In this document: positions 57,593 to 63,818 of the stretch, piece after piece
Layout of the letters: each line of letters opens with the position of its first letter
Numbering within the stretch: position 1 is the stretch's first letter
Assembly (NCBI RefSeq): GCF_014643695.1
Contig: NZ_BMJY01000014.1
Span: forward strand, 1-63,818
DNA from: Microbacterium album
GTDB taxonomy: Bacteria > Actinomycetota > Actinomycetes > Actinomycetales > Microbacteriaceae
Length of the DNA: 63,818 nt
Direction: 5' to 3'
Position numbers and translations under genes: made by a program
The notes under the pieces: generated by a model
Seen by the model: the letters and a program-made list of their open reading frames with translations, nothing else
What the model was told of the DNA's origin: nothing
Database searches by the model: none

Positions 57593-58531
57593 ATGATTCG
57601 TCTCATCGCTTCGCGCTTGTTGTGGTCGATCCCACTGCTGTTCGTGGTATCGCTGCTCGTGTTCATCCTCCAGTCGCTCCTCCCCGGCGACGCGGCCCAG
57701 ATCCTGGCCGGCCTAAACGCGACACCGGAGCAAGTCGAGCAGCTGCGTCGCACGTTGCGACTGGACCAGCCCGTGCTCGTGCAGTACTGGCACTGGCTTT
57801 CCGGAGCTATGACGGGAGATCTGGGCACTTCGTTTCGAAATAACGAGTCCGTCACCGAGGCACTGAACGGACGTCTGGCGGTGACGGTCTCGCTCGTGGG
57901 CTTGGCCACGGTTCTCGCACTGGTGCTCGGGGTCGGCTTCGGCCTGGTGTCGAGCCTGGGCGGACGCGTTGCCCGCGTCGCGTCGGATGTGCTGTCAATC
58001 CTCGGCGCCGCGGTACCGGGCTTCATCATCGCGATCGCGCTCGTCGGCGTGTTTAGCGTCGGCCTGGGGTGGTTCCCCGCGAACGGATACGTCCGACCGG
58101 AGCACGGCGTGGGGTTGTGGCTGCAGGCGCTGGTGCTGCCCGTGATTGCGCTCGCCTTCGCCAATCTGACGTCTGTTGCGAAACTGACCCGTGAAGGCAT
58201 GAAGGACGTCATGCAACGCGATTTCGTGCGGAATCTCCGGGCCAACGGGATGTCCCGCAGCTCAATCGTGCTCAAGCATGCACTGCGCAACGCGTCGCTT
58301 CCGGTCGTCACGACGGTCGGGCTGAGCGTGGTCGCCTCGTTGACCTCAGCCGTCGTCCTCGAGCAGATCTTCGGCCTGCCCGGCCTCGGTTCGCTCGCGA
58401 TCAGCGCGACCTTCGGGCATGACATCCCGGTGATGCAGGGAGTCGCCGTCTATTTCACCCTCATCGTCATCGGCATCAATCTCCTCCTCGACATCGTCTA
58501 CGGCGTCCTCAACCCGAAGGTGAGGCACTGA
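57593..58531 (+). CDS. ABC transporter permease, DppB type
   Basis: The 312-residue protein has an N-terminal membrane helix followed by the DppB-type signature (LPGDAAQILAGLNATPEQVE; LRLDQPVLVQYWHWLSGAMT) and an EAA loop (RDFVRNLRANGMSRSSIVLK). It pairs with the permease half of the next protein. The stop overlaps the next ATG by one base (TGATG). Confidence 0.88.
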   Translation: MIRLIASRLLWSIPLLFVVSLLVFILQSLLPGDAAQILAGLNATPEQVEQLRRTLRLDQPVLVQYWHWLSGAMTGDLGTSFRNNESVTEALNGRLAVTVSLVGLATVLALVLGVGFGLVSSLGGRVARVASDVLSILGAAVPGFIIAIALVGVFSVGLGWFPANGYVRPEHGVGLWLQALVLPVIALAFANLTSVAKLTREGMKDVMQRDFVRNLRANGMSRSSIVLKHALRNASLPVVTTVGLSVVASLTSAVVLEQIFGLPGLGSLAISATFGHDIPVMQGVAVYFTLIVIGINLLLDIVYGVLNPKVRH

Positions 58532-60336
58532 TGGTCAGTTCCACCGTTTCGCTGCGCGTCCCCACCACCGACGAGCGACCCGGCAGGGGTCTGCTGGGCA
58601 GGTTGCTGAGCAAGCCGTTGTCGGCGATCTCGGCGGGATTCCTCCTCCTCCTGGTGCTGGCAGTGATCGCAGCACCCATGATCGCCCCCTACGACCCGCT
58701 CGCCGGCGACCTCTCCGCGACGTTCCAGCTTCCGAGCGCCGCCCATCCCCTGGGTACCGACAACCTCGGGCGAGACATTCTCTCGCGCCTCATGTTCGCG
58801 GCCGGACCCGCCCTGCTGAACGCCGCCATCGCGGTCGCGACGGTGCTGATCGTCGCTGTTCCGACGGCAGTGTTCGCGGGCTATTTGCGCAACTGGCTCG
58901 ATGCCGCTGTAGTCCGCACCGGCGAGATCGTCATGGCCATCCCGTCCATCGCCGTGCTCCTCATGGTCCTCGCCTTCTTCGGACAGAGCATGACCTGGGT
59001 CATGGTCGCGCTGGGGCTTCTCTCTTCCCCGGCGGTTATCCGAGTGGTGCGTTCGGCCGCCATCACCGTGAGCGAGGAACCCTACATCGATGCAGCGAAG
59101 GTGGCCGGGCTGCGTACGGTGAGCATCGTCCGACGCCACATCCTGCCGCGCGTGATCGGCACGATCGTCATCAACCTCGCTCTGATCGCGGCGGCGTCGC
59201 TGGCCGTGGCGGCTGGTCTCAACTTCCTGGGGCTCGGTATCACGCCGCCGGAGCCCTCCTTCGGCAGCATGATCGCGGAAGGGAACACCTACCTGCAGCG
59301 CCAACCGTGGATCATCGTTCCGCCCGCTGTAGTGCTCACGCTCACCGTGATCGCGTTCATCCTCCTGGGAGATGGCCTGCGTGACGCCCTCACCGAGAAA
59401 TGGGACGGCTCTCGCGTCGCCAAGCCCCGCGTGCCAGCCGCGGTACCGGCGGCGGTACCCCCGATTGCAGCGCAGCACGCCACGGACGCGGAGATTGACG
59501 ACCCGGTCGTCAGGGTGACCGATCTTACGATCGGATACCCCTCCGAAGCGTCCGAGACAGGGTACATCGAGGTCGTCTCCCAGGTGTCGTTCGCCGTCGG
59601 GCGGCAGGAGACGCTCGGCCTGGTCGGCGAGTCGGGGTGTGGAAAGACCACGACGAGTCTTGCGGTGCTCGGGCTGCTGTCGAAGGGCGGCGAGATTCTG
59701 AACGGTACGATCGAGATCGACGGCGTGTCGACCGCCAAGATGAGCAAGGCTCAGCGCGACGCGCTGCGTGGACGCACCGTTGCGATGATCTCGCAGGAAC
59801 CGATGGTCGCGCTCGACCCCCTCTACACCGTCGGCAACCAGCTTTCGGAGGCCATCCGGAGACATACCGCCCTGCGAGGAGCGGCAGTACGACAGCGCAT
59901 GATCGAGCTCCTCGAGCAGGTGCGGATCAACGACCCCGAGAAGGTCGCGAGGTCCTACCCGTTCGAGATCTCGGGCGGAATGGCCCAACGCGTCGCAATC
60001 GCCATCGCTCTCGCCGGCGACCCGCGCCTGCTCATCGCCGACGAGCCGACCACAGCGCTCGACGTCACCGTTCAGGCGGAGATCCTCGAACTGCTGCGAA
60101 CGATTCAATCCGAGCGCCACATGGGTCTCCTCCTGGTCACCCACAACTTCGGGGTCGTCGCCGACCTGTGTGACCGTGTCGCCGTGATGAAGGACGGCCG
60201 CATCGTGGAGCTCACCGACGCGGAGACCCTGTTCGATGACCCTCAGCACGACTACACGAAACTCCTGCTGTCGAGCACGCTCGAAGAGTCGACGTTGCGG
60301 GAGCCTCTGGACAGCGAGGAGCCCAGCAATGCTTGA
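58531..60336 (+). CDS. Fused ABC permease (DppC type) and ATP-binding protein (DppD type)
   Basis: The 601-residue fusion has a DppC-like permease at about 30-290 ([38 protein letters not shown]), an Ala/Pro-rich linker at 291-325 and a complete ATPase at 326-600 with Walker A GESGCGKT (366-373), signature SGGMAQR (481-487) and Walker [13 protein letters not shown] (500-511). Such fusions are known in Actinobacteria. It forms one complex with the proteins on either side. The next gene starts 8 bases before its stop. Confidence 0.9.
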   Translation: MVSSTVSLRVPTTDERPGRGLLGRLLSKPLSAISAGFLLLLVLAVIAAPMIAPYDPLAGDLSATFQLPSAAHPLGTDNLGRDILSRLMFAAGPALLNAAIAVATVLIVAVPTAVFAGYLRNWLDAAVVRTGEIVMAIPSIAVLLMVLAFFGQSMTWVMVALGLLSSPAVIRVVRSAAITVSEEPYIDAAKVAGLRTVSIVRRHILPRVIGTIVINLALIAAASLAVAAGLNFLGLGITPPEPSFGSMIAEGNTYLQRQPWIIVPPAVVLTLTVIAFILLGDGLRDALTEKWDGSRVAKPRVPAAVPAAVPPIAAQHATDAEIDDPVVRVTDLTIGYPSEASETGYIEVVSQVSFAVGRQETLGLVGESGCGKTTTSLAVLGLLSKGGEILNGTIEIDGVSTAKMSKAQRDALRGRTVAMISQEPMVALDPLYTVGNQLSEAIRRHTALRGAAVRQRMIELLEQVRINDPEKVARSYPFEISGGMAQRVAIAIALAGDPRLLIADEPTTALDVTVQAEILELLRTIQSERHMGLLLVTHNFGVVADLCDRVAVMKDGRIVELTDAETLFDDPQHDYTKLLLSSTLEESTLREPLDSEEPSNA

Positions 60337-61171
60337 CGACACGTTGCTCGACGTCCGGGATCTGGATGTCATCTATCCGGGCCGTGGTGCTCGCCGCGCA
60401 CCGTTTCACGCGCTGAGGAAGGTCAGCATCCAGATCCGCAGTGGGGAGACAGTCGGCCTCGTCGGAGAATCCGGCTCGGGCAAGACGACCCTGGGGCGTT
60501 CGGTGCTCGGGCTCGCTCCGGTCAGCGCTGGCTCGATCTCGTTCGACCGGGAGGACATCTCCCATCCGACTGCGAATCGTCGTCGAGAGCTGGCGCGATC
60601 GATCCAGGTCGTTTTCCAGGACCCCTACGGGTCCCTGAACCCGGTTCTGCTTGTCGGCGACACTCTCGCTGAGCCCTTGATCGCGCAGGGGATCGGCAGG
60701 ACCGAGGCGCGACGACGCGTGAGCGAGCTCATTGACCAGGTTGGGCTGCCGTCGAACGCGCTTTCGCGCTACCCACGCGAGTTCTCGGGAGGCCAGCGTC
60801 AGCGAATCGCGATCGCCCGGGCTCTCGCCCTGCGGCCTCGACTGATCGTGTGCGACGAGCCGGTGAGCGCCCTCGACCTCACCACGCAGGCGAGGATTCT
60901 GGACCTGTTCATCGAGATCCAGAAGGAGACGGGCGTCGCCTATCTGTTCGTCTCGCACGACCTCACTGTCGTGCGTCATGTGAGCCACCGGGTCGCTGTG
61001 ATGTTCAAGGGCGAGATCGTCGAGAACGGCACGGCCGAGCAGGTGACGGGCGCCCCCATCCACCCGTACACACAGCGCCTGCTCATGGCTTCTCCGGTCG
61101 CGCACCCGGTACGGCAGCGCGAGCGGCGTGAGGAGCGACGGCGCCTCCTGGCAGCGCAAGCCGGCTCGTAG
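60329..61171 (+). CDS. ABC transporter ATP-binding protein, DppF type
   Basis: The 280-residue ATPase has Walker A GESGSGKTT, the signature FSGGQRQR, Walker B LIVCDEPVSALD and the family C-terminal oligopeptide segment HPYTQRLLMASP. It is the second nucleotide-binding domain of the peptide-type importer encoded from 55930. ATG 60329 overlaps the fusion gene by 8 bases. Confidence 0.9.
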   Translation: MLDDTLLDVRDLDVIYPGRGARRAPFHALRKVSIQIRSGETVGLVGESGSGKTTLGRSVLGLAPVSAGSISFDREDISHPTANRRRELARSIQVVFQDPYGSLNPVLLVGDTLAEPLIAQGIGRTEARRRVSELIDQVGLPSNALSRYPREFSGGQRQRIAIARALALRPRLIVCDEPVSALDLTTQARILDLFIEIQKETGVAYLFVSHDLTVVRHVSHRVAVMFKGEIVENGTAEQVTGAPIHPYTQRLLMASPVAHPVRQRERREERRRLLAAQAGS

Positions 61172-61200
61172 GCCGTCGGCGGAGAAACGGAGCAAGCACA

Positions 61201-62640
61201 ATGGCAACCATCAGTACTCGAGCCGGGCGTCTGGCGGGCGTCGACATCGGCGGGGTCGAGCGCTTTCTGAATATCCCGTACGCGGCGCCTCTGACTGGGG
61301 CTCGTCGATATCGGGAGGCGGAACCGAGGGACCCCTGGACGGGAACGCGAGACGCGACCCGTCCAGGGCCGACCTCGCCGCAATGGGAGGTGAGCAGCCC
61401 ATTGCACGGCCGGATCGCTTCCCCGGGCTGGCTGAGGGGAGATGACGTCCTCTCGGTGAACGTCTGGACACCGGATCGTACGGGGGAAGCGCCGGTCGCG
61501 GTGTGGATTTACGGCGGTGCGTTCAAGGAGGGAAACGCGGCCCTGCCCATGTACGATGGCACCGCCTTCGCTCGTTCGGGGATTGTCCTCGTGACGGTCA
61601 ATTACCGCGTCGGCGTCGAGGGTTTCCTCCCGATCGACGGTTCTATAAACCGCGGGCTGCGCGACCAGTTGCGCGCGCTCGAGTGGGTCCGGGACAACAT
61701 CGCCGACTTTGGCGGTGATCCAGGTCGCGTCACGATCTTCGGCCAGTCGGCGGGGGGCATGAGCGTGGCGAGTCTGGTCGCCACGCCGTCGGCGCGCGGG
61801 CTCTTTCACGCTGCCATCAATCAGAGCGGTCCCTTGCGCCGACCTGCTGACCGTGCAGACGGTGAGGCGACCACGCGTGCGCTGGCCGCGATCTGCGGAG
61901 TGGAGCCGACGGCGGAAGGTTTCGCCACAGTAGATCAGGTCCGGTTGCTGCAGGAGGCGAGCCGCCTGACCGGCACGGCTGGTGGCGCACTCTCGCCGGG
62001 GCCGTTCACGCTCGGCGTGCTCTCCGACCCGGACCTCGTGCCGTGGCATGCGACAGGACGCAGGGAAGATCGTTTCGCCTCTCGGGTCCCCGTGCTTGCA
62101 GGATTCACCTCCGATGAATTCCTGCTGTTCGGCTGGCCCGACCCCGATCTCGGAGACGATGAGGCGACGCTGGCGCTCGAGCGCCATGGACTCCACGGAA
62201 CCAGGGCGCTAGAGGCGGCGCGCCAGCTATTCCCGGATCTGAGTGCGGGTACCATCGTGCGCAAGCTCGGGGAGGTGGACTTCTTCATTGCCCCGGTCGT
62301 GCAGTGGTTGGAGGATGCCGCGGCTCTCGGTCTGCCAGCGTGGGGCTACGAGTTCGCGTGGCGCACCCGTGCTTTTGACGGTGCGCCCGGTGCCTATCAC
62401 GACCTGGAGATCCCGTTCGTCTTCAATCTGCTGGACGCGGAGCCCGTGGGCGATATGACGGGGCCACACCCTCCGCAGGAACTCGCCGATCGTATGCATG
62501 CCGACTGGGTTGAGTTTTTCCGGACCGGTGAGCTAGCGCGCGCGCCTTTCTCGGGTGGTGTACGAGGAACGCACCGTTACGGCGGGGAATCGAGGTCTGC
62601 GGTGTTTCATCAGCTCTACCTCGAGAACTGCAAGTCCTGA
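61201..62640 (+). CDS. Type-B carboxylesterase
   Basis: The 479-residue protein has FLNIPYAAPLTGARR, VNVWTPD, an oxyanion strand VWIYGGAFKEG (Tyr instead of His in HGGxF), nucleophile GQSAGG (S183) and the His region YHDLEIPFVF. It is related to, but clearly different from, the esterase at 22815. It lies 29 bases after the ABC ATPase, so ester hydrolysis after import by that transporter is likely. No signal peptide is seen. Confidence 0.85.
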   Translation: MATISTRAGRLAGVDIGGVERFLNIPYAAPLTGARRYREAEPRDPWTGTRDATRPGPTSPQWEVSSPLHGRIASPGWLRGDDVLSVNVWTPDRTGEAPVAVWIYGGAFKEGNAALPMYDGTAFARSGIVLVTVNYRVGVEGFLPIDGSINRGLRDQLRALEWVRDNIADFGGDPGRVTIFGQSAGGMSVASLVATPSARGLFHAAINQSGPLRRPADRADGEATTRALAAICGVEPTAEGFATVDQVRLLQEASRLTGTAGGALSPGPFTLGVLSDPDLVPWHATGRREDRFASRVPVLAGFTSDEFLLFGWPDPDLGDDEATLALERHGLHGTRALEAARQLFPDLSAGTIVRKLGEVDFFIAPVVQWLEDAAALGLPAWGYEFAWRTRAFDGAPGAYHDLEIPFVFNLLDAEPVGDMTGPHPPQELADRMHADWVEFFRTGELARAPFSGGVRGTHRYGGESRSAVFHQLYLENCKS

Positions 62641-62764
62641 GAGTGCGCGACGCGGCGAGGCGCCGCAGCGGGAGCAGCGCCATCGATCGACTGGGCCCCG
62701 TGACGACACGTGCGGAACATCGTGCCCGAACGCTCGCGTCGGAGGCCGCTGCTACCGTGTGCGC

Positions 62765-63013
62765 ATGACTGAGCACAGGGTCGTGGCCCCGCAGATCGCG
62801 CCGGGCGAGAGGGTGAAGGGGCCGGCGTCGTACTTCCCCAGCATCGAGAAGACGTACGGGCGGCCGGTTCAGGAGTGGCTGGACCTGATCGTGGAGCGGC
62901 TCGCCGGTGAGATGCACATGGAGGTCGTGGCATGGCTCAAGGCCGAGTACGGCCTCGGTCACGGCCACGCGAACGCGCTGGTGGCCTACTGCACGGCGGC
63001 CTTGGCGAAGTAG
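62765..63013 (+). CDS. DUF4287 family small protein
   Basis: The 82-residue protein contains SYFPSIEKTYGRPVQEWLDL and WLKAEYGLGHGHANALVAY, the DUF4287 signature common in Actinobacteria. The function is unknown; related domains occur with DUF5655. No strong ribosome binding site is visible before ATG 62765. It is convergent with the flavin reductase-like gene (4 bases between ends). The 124-base gap upstream (62641-62764) contains only a weak GC-rich hairpin. Confidence 0.75.
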   Translation: MTEHRVVAPQIAPGERVKGPASYFPSIEKTYGRPVQEWLDLIVERLAGEMHMEVVAWLKAEYGLGHGHANALVAYCTAALAK

Positions 63014-63017
63014 CGCG

Positions 63018-63632
63018 TCAGCCGATGCGCGAGGCATCGCCGAGGCGGTGCCACGTGCGGTTGTGGTAGACCAGCGCGCCGGCCTCGTGCTCCGGGCCTC
63101 GGTTCGTCTCGCCCTGCAGCGCGTGTGCCGCGATGACGGTCGATCCGCCCGCCTCGAGGCGGCTCACGATCGCGCAGCGCGCCCACGCCCGTGCGCCCGG
63201 GAAGAGCGGCTCGCCCGTTGACAGGCGCGTCCACTGCGACGTGTCGGCGAAGCGGTCGACGCCGCTCGTGGAGGCCAGGCGGGCGAGCGGCAGGTCGTCG
63301 GCATCCAGCAGATGCACGACGATTGTGTCCGCGGCCAGGATGGCGGGGGTCGCCGAGGACAGTGCCGAGACCGAGAAGATGAGCATCGGCGGGTCCACGC
63401 TGACCGACGCGACCGATGTCGCCGTCAGGGCGACCGGCCCATCCGGACCTTCCGCCGTGATGACCGAGACCCCGCCGGGGTGGCCCCGGAACAGCGTCTT
63501 GAAGCCGTCCGCGTCGAGCGATCCGGGCACGGACAGCAGCTCTCCCGCGTGGTCCCGGGACGCCGCGTCGCGTTCCTCCCGCCCCGACGCGGAGCTGTCG
63601 TCCGGCTCAGTGTTCGCGCTCGTGTTGCTCAT
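63018..63632 (-). CDS. Flavin reductase-like domain protein
   Basis: The 204-residue protein has a disordered acidic N-terminus (about 1-35) and then the FMN-binding flavin reductase fold: LFRGHPGGVSVITAEGPDGP, VALTATSVASVSVDPPMLIF, and a C-terminal HHR-like YHNRTWHRLGD. Members supply reduced flavin to two-component monooxygenases or act as other FMN oxidoreductases. No partner oxygenase is adjacent. Only about 100 bases of low-information sequence separate it from the terminal repeat. Confidence 0.8.
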   Translation of the reverse strand: MSNTSANTEPDDSSASGREERDAASRDHAGELLSVPGSLDADGFKTLFRGHPGGVSVITAEGPDGPVALTATSVASVSVDPPMLIFSVSALSSATPAILAADTIVVHLLDADDLPLARLASTSGVDRFADTSQWTRLSTGEPLFPGARAWARCAIVSRLEAGGSTVIAAHALQGETNRGPEHEAGALVYHNRTWHRLGDASRIG

Positions 63633-63736
63633 GCCCCGACGTTACCGCCGCCCCGCGCGCGCCGGGGCCGGCGCCGTCGCAATGTGAACGCAGCGGAGCG
63701 ACCCGGTGGGCCCGAGTGGGGCGCGATCGCCTCGAC

Positions 63737-63818
63737 GGCCCCACGGCGACCATCGAGGTCGCGTTCCAGGGCCACTTCTCCCGCTTCGCGGACATGGCGC
63801 CCGGCGGCGATTTCGCGT
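63737..63818. repeat. 82-bp terminal direct repeat, right copy
   Basis: Identical to positions 1-82 and ending exactly at the window end. If the molecule is circular its unique length is 63,736 bp, and the joint lies between the flavin reductase-like gene and mesD. Confidence 0.95.

Noticed and set aside
1..63818. Plasmid replication, partition, conjugation, integrase, transposase, tRNA or rRNA genes
   Set aside because: No recognisable Rep, ParA/B, relaxase, recombinase or transposase motifs in the translated frames and no rRNA-like or evident tRNA sequence. Circularity therefore rests only on the 82-bp repeat.

Overview
The window is very GC-rich, with coding strands dominated by G/C third positions, overlapping ATGA/GTGA start-stop junctions and GntR/IclR/LysR regulators. 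Together with an actinobacterial-type inositol gene set, this suggests an actinomycete, probably of the Microbacteriaceae (for example Microbacterium). The taxon is inferred from gene content only. The first 82 bases are repeated exactly as the last 82 bases. The sequence is therefore either a closed circle of about 63.7 kb or a segment bounded by an 82-bp direct repeat. No replication, partition, relaxase, integrase or transposase gene was found.

Layout. 0.1-3.2 kb (minus): a folate-independent methionine synthase pair (mesD with its DUF1852 partner mesX) and a LysR regulator, with a palindromic LysR-type box upstream of mesX. 3.3-11.6 kb (minus): a complete four-gene Wadjet type II condensin-like anti-plasmid operon, jetA-jetB-jetC-jetD, in which every junction is a 4-bp ATGA overlap. 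11.7-12.1 kb: decayed remnants of a NitT/TauT-type ABC transporter. 12.3-16.4 kb: an aromatic-acid MFS transporter, an IclR regulator and a thiamine-diphosphate enzyme, with a strong palindromic operator between the last two.

16.5-44.1 kb is a large catabolic island. Its 16.5-40.5 kb part carries a NitT/TauT-type ABC importer with two paralogous lipoprotein receptors, a VAO-type flavoprotein, an FMN alpha-hydroxy-acid-dehydrogenase homologue, three SDRs, a VOC protein, a carboxylesterase, a quercetinase-like cupin, an MBL-fold hydrolase, EthD/Dabb and AhpD-like proteins, a DUF35-thiolase pair, a CaiB-type CoA transferase, a fumarate-reductase-like flavoprotein and a D-2-hydroxyacid dehydrogenase. 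Nine copies of the palindrome TGTCGACA (eight perfect) sit in its promoter regions, including that of the FadR-type GntR gene inside the cluster. I infer one regulon for import and breakdown of an unidentified ester-containing cyclic or aromatic compound. 40.5-44.1 kb is a hydroxyquinol module (FAD monooxygenase, hydroxyquinol 1,2-dioxygenase, maleylacetate reductase) with a different operator pair resembling the one beside the IclR gene.

44.2-54.8 kb is a myo-inositol catabolic cluster (two Gfo/Idh/MocA oxidoreductases, HutC-type GntR, iolC, an iolJ-like aldolase, mmsA/iolA, iolB, iolD, iolE, iolG) without an inositol permease. 55-62.6 kb, lower in GC by eye, holds an alpha/beta hydrolase, a dipeptide-type ABC transporter with a fused permease-ATPase, and a second carboxylesterase. 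The end carries a DUF4287 protein and a flavin reductase-like protein.

Functional picture: the centre and right form an import-hydrolyse-oxidise-ring-cleave catabolic region under at least three separate regulators. The left end carries methionine synthesis and anti-plasmid defence.
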